Assembly (NCBI GenBank): GCA_001414485.1
Contig: LLEY01000141.1
Coordinates: 104,700-168,699 of the forward strand
Reading direction: 5' to 3'
Length of the DNA stretch: 64,000 nt
Source of the DNA: Calycina herbarum
Taxonomy: Eukaryota > Ascomycota > Leotiomycetes > Helotiales > Pezizellaceae
Position 1 is the first letter of the stretch. Each line of letters starts with the position of its first letter. A model generated the notes under the pieces. It ran no database searches and was not told where the DNA came from. It saw only the letters and a list, made by a program, of their open reading frames with translations. Below, piece after piece: positions 21,700 through 34,576 of this stretch. The translations under genes and the position numbers were made by a program.

Positions 21700-24600
21700 A
21701 CTATTTAACTAAGTACTTAGCTTATTCTCTAATAAGTTTATAGTTAAGAATTCTCTTAACTTTATACTCGGTATTTAGGTTTACTAGTTATATTTCTATA
21801 CGTAGAGCTAGTAGTGCTCCTAGTAGTACTAGTTTAAGTAAGGATATATAAAATACTAAATAGATATTTATAGTTTTTAGTAGTACTAATTTATAATTTA
21901 AAGGTTCTTTAATATATTTAATTTTAAATAGTCTAAGTTTCTTATAATCTAGTTTATTACTTAGTCTTTTTATATTAATATTTTTCTATACTAAGTAGAC
22001 TTTATCTCTCTCTCTTAGTATTAGCTTCTAACTACGTCGTTTATTATAGTAATATACGTTTCTTTTAGTAATAAACTATAAGTCTTTTATAAGTTCTTAA
22101 TATACTATTAATTTATATCTAAAGTTAGTATAGAATAGTATAATAAGTATTATTTCTATTACTAAACTATTATAAGTAAACTATACTAGAGGTAGTAGTT
22201 CTACCTAGTTATCTTACTAGTAGTTTATATAATAACAAAGATATATTTTAACTACCTAATTTATATGTTTATTCCCTCTGTTTATCTAAGAGTAAAAAGC
22301 TATAAAAGGCTTTCTTTTCGTATCTAATTATTCTATAAAAGCGATCTAAAATTTAGAGATAAAGAGTTTATCTCTATTTAAGAGTATTTCTTCTAATAGT
22401 CTATATCTTCAAACTATCTCTTTAAGAAATACGAATACTAATTCCTTAGCTATACTTAACTCTATATATAGTACTAAATTTGTATATTTTATAAGTTATT
22501 CTATAATAACTAGGATCGAGTTATACTTAACTCTTATTATTAGATCTTTAGATTTTAGAAGTTTAATAATAAAATCCTAAGATATTAATTTCTAAGGTAT
22601 TTATAGTATTAGAGTAGTATTTATCTATCTATAAAGAGTATAGTAAGAAGCCTTATTCCTAGTATAGGTATTATATTCTACTATTACTTTCTTAACTATT
22701 ATAGATAATTAGTTAATATAGTAATATTATTTTATTTTCTAGAAGGTTCGATAAACTCTCTAGTATCTATAAGCTAGTACTAAATAATATTCTTTAACGA
22801 ATTCTCTTATATATAAATCTAGAACTTATAACCTTCTATTTCTATATCTTTCTTTATTATTATACTTATTTATAATATAGTAAATATTAATAAAATCCCT
22901 TCTCTAAACTAGGTTAGATAGTATATCTCTCTATTTAGCTAACTCTAGCTAATCCTTCTCCTACGTCTACTATATCTTTTCTTACTATAGATTATTATCT
23001 TTTATAGTAGTGATTTTATAAATTATAGAAGCTAAGTCTCTATTCTTAAGAGTTTTTAAGATTATAGTCTTTTTATACTCTTTATTTCTCTTATACCTAG
23101 GTTTCTAGCTAAGAGTATTAGCTTAAGTGTTTAATATTCTCTTTATATATTTAATAATAATATTAAAACCTCTTAATATTTCTAACTATTTAGCTAACTA
23201 TCTAGTTATAAGTTCCTTAGTTATTATAAACGTTTTAAGGTTCTTATAGTTAGATAAAACTATAACTTAGTATTTTACTAGCTATAAATAGATTCTCTAG
23301 TATTCTAAAGCTAATACTATAGTAAGTAATTCCTTATTAAAGATACTATAGTTTTATTATACTAGGTTAAATATTTTAGAATAATATATAATAGATATAG
23401 GTTTCTTTTTATTATTTAGTTATAGATAGATTATACTAACTACTATATTTAAAGCGTTTGTTTTAATTATACTAGGTTTATTTATATTAAAATCGTATAA
23501 AATAGATTTTTTTATAAATCTTATCTTAATTTTCTAAAAAGCTTTCTTAGTATATTTATTCTAGATAAATTTAATAGCTTTCTTAACTAGTACTAATATT
23601 AGTTTAGTAATCTTTATATAGTCTTAGATAAATAGATAGTAGAAGTTTATAAATCTAAGAAAGAACTATATATCTTTTATATTCTCTAGTAACTTCTAGT
23701 TTAAGATATCTGAGATCTTTACTAGATCTATTTCTATTTTCTCTAAGCTAAATACCTATTTTAGGAAAAGTGTCTAAGTTACTCTAAACTCGTACTTCGA
23801 GAGTTTTAAATAAGAGTTTACTTTTATAAGTTATTATAAAACTTCTTTAATATATCTCTTATATTCTTCTTCTTTTTCTAAGAAGATTAAGATATTATCT
23901 AGATAATAGATTACTATTACTCTTAAAAGATCTTCTAAAATATTATTATTTTATCTCTAATATATAGCTAGTATATTATATAGTCTAAATAGTATAACTA
24001 TATATTTATAAAGACCTAATAGTAAAGTAAATACTATCTTTTATTCGTCTCTAACCTTTATCTATATAAGTCTATAAGTGTTTTATTAATCTAGTTTTAT
24101 AAATTATACTACTTTATCTAACTTATTCTATAAGTATTAGCTAGGTAGTAGTAGATAAGCGTTCTTAACTATAGTATAATTTACTTTTTAGTAATTAATA
24201 TATACTTTTCTCTCTAGGTTATCTTTCTTCTTAATAATAAGTATATTAAGATAATTAGTAATTTAGATTTCCTAATATATCTCTTCTTAATAGCTTCTCT
24301 TATATAACTTTCTATTCTCTATAGACTTTTCTAGTTATATAACCGAAGCTTCTACTTTAAAAGGTAATAACCCTCTTTTAATTTAATCTTATAATCTTAT
24401 AGACGATGTTCTAGTAAGGCTTATAAGTCTTCTAAGTTTTTAAACAAAGTCTTAAATTCTCTATACTATATAGGTATTTCGTTATTAGCTGTCTTACTAA
24501 TCTATAGAGGACTCTAGATAAGGTGTCCTAGTATATTAGAAGAAGTAGCGCTAACCTTGTTCTAGTCTTATAGTTATAATTATAAACCTATGTAATTATA

Positions 24601-25700
24601 TTAACTAAAGGTTATTATTTAAGCCTTCTAGTTAATATCTAGATTATGTTTTTAAATCTATAGTATACTAAGTATTACTTTCTTACTTCCTATTTTAATA
24701 ATATCGAATTATATATCTAAGTAGTATCTTTTAATATTAATCTTTATTAGAATAGATTACTAATTAATAATTCTATTCTAGTATATAACGTTTGTTCTAT
24801 TAACTACCTCTAGATAGTATAGCTTTATATCTTTAATTAGAACGTTTAGCTTCTTTAAAGCTATTAGAGAAAGAAAATTACCTATTGCTTCTAAGTTAAT
24901 TATAACTTAAAGTTCCTTTTCTTATATTTTCGTAGTTATTACTAACTGATTTTCTCTAGAGATAGTATTTAGCTCTTTAATTATTAGATAGTAGAGTTCT
25001 CTTTATATTAACTCTGTTTCCTAGTTAATATTATATTCGTTTATTTCTTAAAAGATTATACTAAATAATTTTCTAGTTCTAAATTCCTAAAATATTATCT
25101 TAACCTTTCTAACTATAGCGACTATAGTATACTAGTCTCTTATTTCTAGTATTATTTCCTTAGGTAGCGTATCTAAGAAACTAGGCTTCGAACGTCTTAT
25201 AAAGTTTTTAGAACCCTGCTATTACTATAAACTAGGATCTTTCTAGAGGTTTATAACTATCTATATATCTTCTATCTTAAGCTAACTAGATAGCTCGTTT
25301 TACTTTAGATTACGTTTAAGCTCTTTAAACTTAATTATTTCTCTTCTAGTAACTAAGCTAACTATAGTTACTCGGTCTTGTTTATTCTGAACTATTATAT
25401 AAGTAGTTAAAACTATAGAGTTAATTCCCTAGATAGAATATAAGCTCTAAAAATCAGGTTTCTAGTTTTCTAGGTATATCTATCTATTTCCTCTCTTAAA
25501 GGTTCTAACAAATGCTTATATCTTATCTTATTTAGACTTATATATTCTTAGATCTACTTCTAATAAGTCGGATTCTAAGTTCGATAACTCTAATAAACTT
25601 ATTACTAGTAGTGATTTATATTCTACTTAAAGAGGTAATTTATATTCTATTTCTAACTGTATATCGTAGTATTCTTTAAAAAATAGATTCCTACTATTAT
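21700..25700 (-). pseudogene. pol of element D, RIP-inactivated
   Basis: The minus strand matches element A pol throughout: integrase and chromodomain at the low-coordinate end, RT active-site region near 23890-23905, and protease near 24880-24905. Stops replace Trp and Gln throughout. Confidence 0.8.
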
Positions 25701-25899
25701 TAGTATTCTATATCTTACTAACTTACGACTTATTTTCTTCGTTTAGCTATAGATATATAGCGTCTGTTATTATATCTAAGGTATTTATTTTAATCTACGT
25801 ACTATAACCTCTAGCTTCGAGTTTCTTATTTATAAGTTTATATCTTTCTAATAAAGCTACTTTCTTCTAAACAGTAGTATTAGTCTATTTCTTCTCTTT

Positions 25900-26790
25900 A
25901 GAGTCTTTCTTCTTACTATACTTATTTACTCTATAGCTAGAGAGGCTATAGTTATAATATAAGTTATACTCGCGTCGACGATTTCACTTCTTCTAAGAAA
26001 GCTCTCTCTTTAGTAGGTTTTCTTTCTAAGTCTCTTTCTTTGAGATCTATCGTTTCTAAGTAGTGTTAATTTCTATAGAATCTCTATAGTTCTTCTTTCT
26101 ACCTTTTCTCTATCGATGTCTATAACTACCTTTCTTCTCTAGGCTTCGCTTATAATTTCAATTGTCGATCTTAATTGTATTATTAGTTAATTCGTCGAGT
26201 ATATCTAAGAAGTCGTTCCTAGCTAGTTCGTTCTTAATACTATCTTTTAATCCTTTATAGAACTGCTTATATAAAGCTTTATTATTCTAACTAAGATACG
26301 TAGAGTACTATTAAAATATTAATATATACTTAGTAGCTAAGCTCTTTTATTAGAGGCTATATAAGACTTATACTGCTTTTTTCTTTAAATCTATATCTAC
26401 GAATATCTAATTAATTCCTTTCTTAAATCTAGTAACAGTTAAAAACAATCTCTAAGTACTTTTGCTTATAAGGTTTAATACCTTTCTATTTAATATTTTA
26501 TTCTTTTAAAAATCCTCTAAGTAAGGCTCTATCTAGTTATATACCGCTCTCTTAAGACAGGTAGTAAGCTATATAACTTAATCTATTTTATAAGCGAACT
26601 ATACTAGTAAAAGTTTAAATATATTAAAGCTTTTATAATAAACTTAGTAAGTTTCTCTAGAGAGCTATCGAATATTCTTAGTACTAGTAACTTTACTTCC
26701 TCTCTAAGAGTAGTAACTAGTACTACCGGTATTATCGGTACTAATAGTAGTATAGAGGTTAATCCTAAGAATAGTATAGTTTTTAATATT
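25900..26790 (-). pseudogene. gag of element D, RIP-inactivated
   Basis: Minus-strand region between the primer-binding site and pol, matching element C gag at 57840-58817, with a degraded zinc-knuckle region near 25930-25970. Cysteine codons appear as Tyr codons (TGT to TAT). Confidence 0.7.
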
Positions 26791-26823
26791 ATATTAGTAG
26801 TACTTCTAAGCAGGTGCTTAAAG

Positions 26824-27271
26824 TATAACGAAACTTAAACGAACTAAACAAAGATAACTAAGTCTCGAAGGTTAGTATATAAGTAAGAAGTATAGACGCG
26901 ATAGGTTTATTTACTTAGAAGTGAACTTATTACTTATATTAAAAATATTAAATAAGATAATAAGATTAATAACTAAAGTTAAGTACGAAGCTCTTATCTA
27001 ATAATAGACGTACTAGTCTTATATAGAACTCTTCGTACTATCTAGATCTCTATATAAGTATAGATTCTTAGATCTCTCTAGATCTCTTATAGGATCTAAT
27101 AGAATCTATTACGTGATTTCTAATAGTTATCTAATAGTAAGATCCTAGAATACCTAAATACCTTTATATTACTAATTCTCTTCTATATTATCTTCTATTT
27201 CCTAGACGTTATATCTTATTCTATTAGAGCGCCGTCTAGACTACTTATTATATATAACGTGATTCGTAATA
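26824..27271 (-). repeat. 5' LTR of element D
   Basis: 448 bp. The conserved half (TATAACGAAACTTAAACG to the TATA-box region) matches other LTRs. The U3 core instead carries AGATCTCT repeats (about 27040-27090). Confidence 0.85.
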
Positions 27272-28690
27272 TCTTTCTTCTAGCGACGATAATATTAAAG
27301 CTATCTTCTAATTTCTACGTCTCTAGTAGTAACTATCGATAGAGACTAGGCTTTTCTCTTAACCTTGTCTACGTTCTTTACCTTTTCTTCTTTCTAGTAG
27401 TAGGCTTCCTTTAGCTTAGTATAACCTAGAAAGCTATGTGTCTTATTATCGCAGTAGTAACAGAGCTTATACTCTATTTAAAACTTCTTATAAGCGGCTT
27501 TTAACTTAGGAGTATTAGCCTAGGTCTTGTTCTCGACATTCTTCTAAGTCTAGACGTGTTTTCCTCTAACTTTTAAGATATTAAGGTCTATTATCTCAGA
27601 GTTAGAGAGTAAAGTAGTCGAAGCCGAGGTAATTAGAGTAGTAGTAGAGCTAGAGTTGTTCTTAAGATACTAAGTACTATAAACGGTTTAGTTAATATTA
27701 TCTTTCTCTTATATTAGATTAGCTAAAGTATTAAGCTCGATAGCTAAGATATAGTAAAGGTCTATAAGAATAAGAGCTTAAATAGAGAGGTAGGTAGTAA
27801 GAAGAAGTCTCTAAGTATAATCAAATCTAGTAGAGTTAGTAGTAGTAGCTAATAATAAGTAGAAGAAGAGGAATTTAAAAGCTAATTAATAGCTTTACTT
27901 CTCTATTTAAAGTTTAGTAAAAGCTTCTTTATAGCTAAACTTATTACTAAATATATTATAAAAGATATCTAATATATTATCTACTAAGGCTATTATAGTA
28001 AATTTACTATCGTTGTTAAGATAGAGGTTGATATACTTACGTACTTCTCTTTCTAGAGTTAATAAGACGTAAGTTATTCGTTTAGATTTAGTAGAGAACT
28101 AGTAAGAGTTAGTACGAAGCTTAACTTTAAGATTAATAATATATAATTATAGCTTAGTAGCGGATCAGCGGCTATTGTTAAACATAGCTAGGTTAGCGTA
28201 GAGAGCTAATTAGATAAGAGAGTGAATCTAGAGTTACTCGATCTAGTTTTATAACTTCTCGATTTAAGAGTTACTTATAAAGATAGAAGCGGCTTAGCGA
28301 AGGTATTAGATTTCGTTATTAAGAGTTATAATATAGTTATTAAACTTAGTAGCGTCTTATATAGCGTCTGCTTTAGCGGATTATTAAGCTTACTTAGTAG
28401 TATACTATACTTATACTACGTTGTCTTTGTCGATAGTAGTCTAGTTATAAAGCGAGAGTAGGTCTTATAAGCCTTACTAGAAGGTGTCTTCGTTCTCATT
28501 AATAAAAGCTCTAAGCGTACTACTATTAATAGCAGCTTAGAGTTCTTAGATAGTGAATCTAGATATAGTGAATTCAGAGCAAGAGTAGTAGGCGATAGCG
28601 AGAGGAAAGGTGTTTTAAGAGCGGTAGATATAGCAACGATATATACGCTATATAAGTACAAAGAAGGTAAATAATATATTATAATATAGA
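27272..28690 (-). pseudogene. gag fragment of a different LTR retrotransposon
   Basis: The minus-strand frame, with many RIP stops, reads like a retrotransposon Gag. A long helical region contains KADAI-stop-DATKFNNYIITLNNEI, RITYVLLTLEREVRKYI and IFSNKFSYKEAFTKL. It is followed by a zinc-knuckle-like CYYCDNKTHSFLGY (CCHC with the last Cys changed to Tyr) and a basic tail. It does not match the gag of elements A-D, so it is a separate family. It is cut on its downstream side by the LTR of element D at 27271. No LTR of its own was found. Confidence 0.7.
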
Positions 28691-30075
28691 TTAAGAAATA
28701 GATTATTCGCGAAGAAGAAAGGAAGAGAGAAGCTCTTCCTTAGCTATTTATATATCTATAGAAGGGCCAGCAAAGTCGAAATCTCTGCCTGTCCGTAGCG
28801 CTGGCTACGAACCTGGAATTGAGCGAAAGCAATATGATCCCAGAGCCTAAGGGATACTCTCGCAATTTAGTTGGAGCTGGTGGAGGGCGTCGTGGTGATC
28901 TAACGAGGGTATCACGACGTGGCCTCACCAGAACAGAGGAATGGCAGCCAACGCCACTGGTATTTAAAAACCACCCAACCGTCTGATTCCCTGCCTTGCG
29001 ACCAGGCACATATTCGACATCTACGCGGTCGAATTTCTGAGCAGCACTGACTGCATTAGGCGGATAGGGCACCTCTGGGGCGGCATTTGCAGAGTTTTCA
29101 CGATCGGCAAAAATGGGGGCATGCTGGTTAGTATAGGTTCCTGCCATAGAACTGATGAGTACAGCCTTCTTCCTGCGACGGTCGACCTACACGAAGAAGA
29201 AAACAGAGCGTCTGTTAAAGAAGGGAGTGCAAAGGAGGGTTATGCTCTGTGCGGGTGGATGAGCCTGGAAGGGACGGTGAAGAGCTGGGATCTCGTACGA
29301 GCGAGGAGGGATGGATAGAGGGAAATGGTTTGGATGGAGGTCTCTCCTCTCCTCTTCTCTCGACCCTCCTGCTTAGGTAGGAGGATGTTCTTGAGAAGGG
29401 CTCATATGGGCAGGGAAGAACCGCTGTTGATACAGGCCCGACGACAATCTACGAATCACTTGCGAATACGATGCCGGCCCTCTCTTTACCTCTATGCCTG
29501 GAAACGCGATTTCACAACATATAAGACAGAAAGGCCGGCTCACTTTGTGCGAACGGGGCTCAGGGACTGGGCTGACAGAAAGCTGGGGATTGGAAGCGTG
29601 TAGGGAAAACAGAAGCTTCGCTTTGGTTAGTGGGATGGAAACACATAGAGTATGCTGCCTGGCTAGGGGTATGCTCTACGCAAATCCTGCGAGGCATGGT
29701 CGGCCCTGCTGGAGTAGCAGAGATGTGGCAGGGTATCGCGAAGGGGGGTCAAACCCCTGGGGCGAGGCATATAATGGCAGCGATAGAAGGAGGATGGTGA
29801 TTCATTGCTCTATATAACACTGTCTATATGGCCCGAGAGGACGGAGGCGCATGTCGGTCTACAAGAGAGCATAGAGTGCAGCTGGCTGGTTGGCTATTTG
29901 TAGGCTTAAGGAGCAAACTGTAAGGGAGACGTGGATAGAGAGAATTTGTCCTCCTCTCTTCCGAACTTGGGAGGCGAAACACAAGGGAAAAGCGTTGTAG
30001 AGGCTCTTGCGTAGGTAGAGCATGCTCAACTCTACTGTATATTTGGAAGAAACCTGTAGTATAGGCACTAGTGAA
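28691..30075. other. Normal-composition segment, no confident gene
   Basis: GC content rises here. A minus-strand frame 28740-29147 (MAGTYTNQHAPIFADREN and on, 135 codons) could be the 5' end of a gene cut by the neighbouring repeat. Its first 60 residues look protein-like (PYPPNAVSAAQKFDRVDVEY), but there is no recognisable domain. Plus-strand frames at 29121-29817 look like chance openings. Confidence 0.3.
28740..29147 (-). CDS. Possible hypothetical protein (low confidence)
   Basis: 135 codons from an ATG at 29147. The N-terminal half is polar with Pro and Asn (ADRENSANAAPEVPYPPN). The middle has VEYVPGRKAGNQTVGWFLNT, and the C-terminal half is basic. No family recognised and no intron needed. 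The end lies at the border of RIP-mutated sequence, so it may be truncated. Confidence 0.25.
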   Translation of the reverse strand: MAGTYTNQHAPIFADRENSANAAPEVPYPPNAVSAAQKFDRVDVEYVPGRKAGNQTVGWFLNTSGVGCHSSVLVRPRRDTLVRSPRRPPPAPTKLREYPLGSGIILLSLNSRFVASATDRQRFRLCWPFYRYINS

Positions 30076-30077
30076 AA

Positions 30078-32400
30078 ATATACATCTTTTACCGGCCTAA
30101 TAAGAAAGACAAGTCGTCCCCCCGAGCATATCGCCCAATCACCTTACTCTCAGTCCTTGGAAAGGGGCTTGAAAGGCTCCTTGCAAAGAGAGCCTCTTGG
30201 ATAGCTATTAAGCACTCTGTCCTAGGGCAAAACCAGTTCGGGGCTCTCCCCTTAAGAGCTGCTACAGACCTTACCACCTGCCTTACCTTCGATATTAAGT
30301 CAGCTCTTACGGATAAACAGGAAGCCTCCCTCCTTACACTTGATATTAAAGGGGCCTTTAACGCAGTACTTCCTAGTCGCCTAATCAAAAGGCTAAGAGA
30401 GCAAGGTTGGCCGGATTACTTTATTAAATAGGCTACCTCTTTCTTAACTAATAGACTAGTGAAAGTAAAACTAGACGAGGAAATAGAAGCATCTACCCCG
30501 CTTCAATACAGGCTTCCTCAAAGCTCGTCTATCTCGCCTATTCTCTTTATACTTTATATCCAGCCTCTCTTTAGCTTAGGGGTTAGCTCTCTTCCGGTAT
30601 TACAGAGATTCGGTTACGCAGACGACATTAGATTACTTGCTTTTAGGCCCTTAAAGGCAGGGAATATTAAAGCCCTTATAGAGCAGATAGCTAGCGCCCT
30701 AGAGTAGGGTATAGACGAGGGCATTACTTTTGACGCTGAGAAGTTAGAACTTATATACTTCTCTTATAAAAGGAAGCAAAAAGAGAGAGGTATCTAGCCC
30801 CCTCTCTCTATTATAGTTAAAGAGAAGACAATAGAACCTATATAAGAGCTTAGGTAGCTTAGTATCTTCTTTAACCCCCGCCTTACGTTCTATAGCCATG
30901 TCAAAAGAATAACAAGCAAGGCTACACTTATAGCTAATACTCTTAAAGGAATAATAAATATAATAAGAGACTTACCTTCCTATCTACTTAAGCAAGTTAC
31001 TACTGCTTCTATTCTCTCGATCGCCTACTTTAGACACGAGACCTAGTACCTTAGTCGAATAAGAGAGGAAATAGGCTAAGTAGGCTCTATAAATAACCAG
31101 ATCGGCCGCTACCTAACTCTCTTAGATAGAGTAGTATTAAAGTATACTAGGATTATCCTCCTAGTCTATAAGACTACCTCTACCTCGGCACTCCTTATAG
31201 AATCTAGTCTCTTAGCTGCTAAAATCGCTCTTATAGTAAAAAGTAGAGTATTTAAGGCTAGAACTCGCTAACTCGACTTAGCTCACCCGCTTAAACGATG
31301 TATAAATAACCCTTACTTAAAGGCTAGGCTTATTTACCGCTCTTCTAAACCCCTCTCTCTCTTAGAAGAAATCGACCTAATATAAGACCTCTCTTAGAAT
31401 AGAGAGTTTAACCGGCAGGCCCGTCTTCTCAAGGTAGCAGGTCCAAGCCCTAGTAGTAATAAGGACTCCTACAAAGCTGAATTCCTTGAATTCCTTACCT
31501 CTGTCTCGCCTATAGACCTGGTTATATTTACCGACGGCTCTCGCTTAGACGACAAAAGTACTAGTAGCAGCGTATATCTTATAAGAGAAGGGGTTGTTCT
31601 AAATATAAGGCTCTTCTCCTTCGGCAAAACATTAGAGATATACGACGCAGAAGCTAAAGCTACCTTATATAGTCTAGAACTAGCTCTAGACTCCCCTTTC
31701 TAGGCCTCGGCTACGAAGTACTAGATTTACCTCGATAACCTCGAAGCTATACTATAACTAATCTACTAGTCTTATAACACGTCGTAAGAGACCTTTAATA
31801 AGGTATACAGCTTTACTCAGCTATACCTAGGGAAGATTTAGATAAGGTAGTACCCTAGTTATATAAGAATCCGTAACAACGAAATAGCCGACAAAGCTAC
31901 AAGAAAAGCGGCTTAAACACCCTCTTCTAGTTCCCCTCTACTCTATACTACTACACTTAAGAGAGAGGTTAAAGAGACAGAGATCAGGCTCGCAAATCAG
32001 CTCTGGTAGACAACGCTCTCAGATACCTATAAAAACCTAGGACTTACTTCCTAGCTTTTAAAACCTAAGACTCTCCAGCTACTAAGAGAGGTCCTAGCTC
32101 GGCTAATTATAGCTCGAACTAGACACAGAGACTTTATAGCATATTACCTCCGCTTCTTCCACCTTAATACGTTACTAGAATTAAGGAATTATAAGTATAA
32201 AAGAGCGAAAACACAATTCCACCTACTCTACTATAGGCTAGCAAATAACAAAGACCTAAGGCTATTAGCTAAGGCAAAGAGAAACCCTTAACTTCTTTTC
32301 AGACCTAGCTACGAGGAACTCTTTAGTAAGATCTATACTAAAACCAAGTTCTTTATAAAAATCTATTCTTCGAGATAGCTTAACTCTCTTTTCCTTTCTT
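30078..32400 (+). pseudogene. LINE ORF2 remnant: reverse transcriptase and RNase H
   Basis: RT motifs in one frame are RPITLLSVLGKGLERLL (30120-30180), LTLDIKGAFNAVLPSRL (30340-30380), PQSSSISPILFILY and the active site FGYADDI (about 30610). The stretch from 30459 to 30707 is open. After stops mostly replacing Trp and Arg, an RNase H domain follows: VIFTDGSRLDD (about 31528), YDAEAKATLY (Glu of the active site) and IADKATRKAA. The protein would copy LINE RNA at the target site. The combination of RT plus C-terminal RNase H fits the Tad/I group. More than ten in-frame stops make it inactive. Confidence 0.87.
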
Positions 32401-32650
32401 TTCTCTTTACTTATATATCTCCTTTATCTTTCTCTAATTCTATAAACTAATTAAGGACAAGGGCTGTTTTAAAAGTAGAGCTTCTCTTTAAACTATCTCT
32501 TGTAAATTAGCTTACTCGTTTACTATCCCTGTAGCCTAGGGCACCCCTCTAGCGTTATTTGCCCTCTTTTAGAACACTTTTAGGATTTAGCCTACGCGAG
32601 CTATTCTCCGCTTAACGTTAAATAGAAATAAATAAATAAATAAATAAATA
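30078..32650 (+). mobile_element. Non-LTR retrotransposon (LINE, Tad/I-like), 5'-truncated
   Basis: The sequence begins inside the reverse-transcriptase domain and ends in an AAATA-repeat tail (about 32625-32650), as expected for target-primed insertion. No endonuclease domain precedes it, so it is 5'-truncated. RIP damage is milder than in the gypsy copies. Confidence 0.88.
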
Positions 32651-33375
32651 TATCTATAGAAGAATATATCCGCGATATTTATAATCTCGCTTAGCGAGCT
32701 ACTTAGAAGCGAGCTTAAAAGCAAGCTTATTTACTAAATTAAAAACTCTTATATAATTCTATACTAAAAAGTAGTAACGAGCTAAAAAGAGTTTAAGTAA
32801 TACTTATCTAAGTAGTAAATAGAACTAAAAGTTCTTAGACGCTTTTAGAGATCTAAGCCTTTATAGCTATATAGATTATATAAAGTAGCTAAAAATAATA
32901 TAAAATTTAACTATAGTCTAAGCTTTAGTCTCTTAATCTAACTACTTTATACTAAGAGTTTTTAGTTATATTTAAACTTTTTTTATAATATAAATTAAGT
33001 TATAGATTTTAGATTTTTAGTTCTAGTTTAACTATTTCTTCTACTATATCTATATATCTTTTTTAGAAGTAAAGTACTTTTTTATAAAACTAATTTAAAA
33101 AAGATATATAAATATATATTTTTAACTCTTCTAGGTTTTTACTATATATTCGCTATATTATTTACTATCTTATACTTAAGTATATCTAATTAGTAAGAAA
33201 AGAGTATACGATTATATAACTAGCTTTCTACTTCTTTATATACTACCTAGTTATACGAAACTATAATAGATTAAAAAAGCGATTAATAAATTAAGCGATT
33301 AAGCTAAAGTTTACTTAGTAGAAGTTCGCTTATATAGATATAGTATATAAGCGTATATATCTCTATATAGTAGAA
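32651..33375. other. AT-rich RIP remnant
   Basis: No gene, LTR or inverted repeat identified. Lies between the LINE tail and the broken end of the P450 pseudogene, so it contains whatever replaced or invaded the P450 3' half. Confidence 0.4.
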
Positions 33376-34576
33376 TACAGGTTTTCAGACAGGTTTTCCA
33401 GCTTCTCGAGACGGGGTTGAGGATACGAAGTACTAGCAAAGTCAGTCTCGAATATTTTAGTACGTTGTTTTACTAACCTTCATTGATAACAGCTTGTAGA
33501 TATTTCATCGACTTAAGAAGCTCAAAGTTCAACTGCCTATCTCTAATTAATAACACCTCTTGCCTGAGAGTCTCCTATACTCTGGGATGCCTGGCGAGGA
33601 GGAATACAATATTCCCATTCATTGTAGCTGAAGTGTCTCTAGCAGGAAAAAACACATTTATCAGTTCGTGTCTGATGAATTTCCTGTCATCTGTCCTGCG
33701 CACTAATTCTTTAAGAATGTAGTTGTATGGCGTGTTGTGCGAATCCAACTTCTGGTTTCCTTTCTCACTTTCTCACTTCTGTATCTCGAACTCCTCGTCT
33801 ACACAACTGCCGACAATTTCATGAATTTCTCTGCAGTTTCTCGCGTAACCCTCGTTATCTCCAGCCCAAAAACCCAGTTTCCCTAATATAAAACGTTTCC
33901 GCTTCCTCTTAAGAGCAGCATCAAAAGTTGCAGGAAGCCGACGAGCAATTGGTGAACTCGTTTCAGGAGCCAGAGAATTCGCCGATTTCCCAAATATAAA
34001 TTCCGTATTGCTATCAAGAAATAGCATCTTAAAAAGAGGTTGCATATCGATCGTTGTATCTAGGGGAATCAGCTCAGTTAGTCAGCTCGCATGCACTTCG
34101 AACGATGACAACTCCGAAATCTGGGCTCGTACAAAGACTGGATTCAGGAGACTTCTTGAATGCTTTCATTGTGGGCCATCTGTAGTCATGATCCCATCTC
34201 CAAGAAACGACTGAGAAATCGCATTATTCATCGGAGCTGCTCCAAATTTCTCCACATGTGTTGTACATATTGCCTGTATGTTCTGAGGGTACTTTGTGAC
34301 GTATTGCTTCTTGCCCCAGGGATTAGTTTGAACCGTCTTGCCGTAGGTGGTGAAAAGATAGTTGTCGAGAGCTAGCGTGTTACCGATTTTCATGGCATCG
34401 AGTCTCTTTTTCACCAAGTCAAGTCCCCAAAATGGTTCTTTGTGTTTGTATTTCTTGGGGAGTGCGCAGCCTGCTTTTCGTACTGCCAGACGATTTGTAA
34501 TGACCGCCCATAACTGGTAGATAGGGTAGAAACAGATTGAGATCAAGATGATGGGATTTAATAAGGATAGCATCAT
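33376..34576 (-). pseudogene. Cytochrome P450 (CYP52-like) pseudogene, 3'-truncated
   Basis: The minus-strand frame begins MMLSLLNPIILISICFYPIY, a membrane anchor. It continues through PKKYKHKEPFWGLDLVKK, KYGKTVQTNPWG and FLGDGIMTTDGP, all typical of CYP52-type n-alkane/fatty-acid hydroxylases. The I-helix motif is PARDTSA (family AGRDTTA). A likely intron at about 33439-33483 joins AVINE to VLRILNPVSRS (family NE.LRLYP.VP.N.R). Four in-frame stops interrupt it, including TGG to TGA after TDGPQ and TGG to TAG in RV-stop-ETLRQEV. After the ExxR-following region the sequence runs into AT-rich repeat DNA, so the Cys heme-ligand loop is missing. Alternative starts at 34606 are possible. Confidence 0.85.

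Larger units (their letters stand above)
20519..27271 (-). mobile_element. Ty3/gypsy chromovirus D, minus strand, RIP-inactivated, unlike LTRs
   Basis: LTR-like ends at 20519-20971 (3' LTR) and 26824-27271 (5' LTR) bracket gag-pol read on the minus strand, about 6.75 kb. Primer-binding-site and antisense-ORF positions match elements A and C. The two LTRs differ in length (453 and 448 bp) and in their U3 core. The flanking 5-mers (GTAAC and TCTTT) do not match, so the ends probably come from two different insertions joined by recombination. Confidence 0.85.

Noticed and set aside
28416..28661. Minus-strand frame of 81 codons
   Set aside because: Overlaps the gag fragment in another frame and is a by-product of RIP-mutated DNA.
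29121..29817. Three overlapping plus-strand frames
   Set aside because: No domain, no splice consensus, and mutually inconsistent frames.
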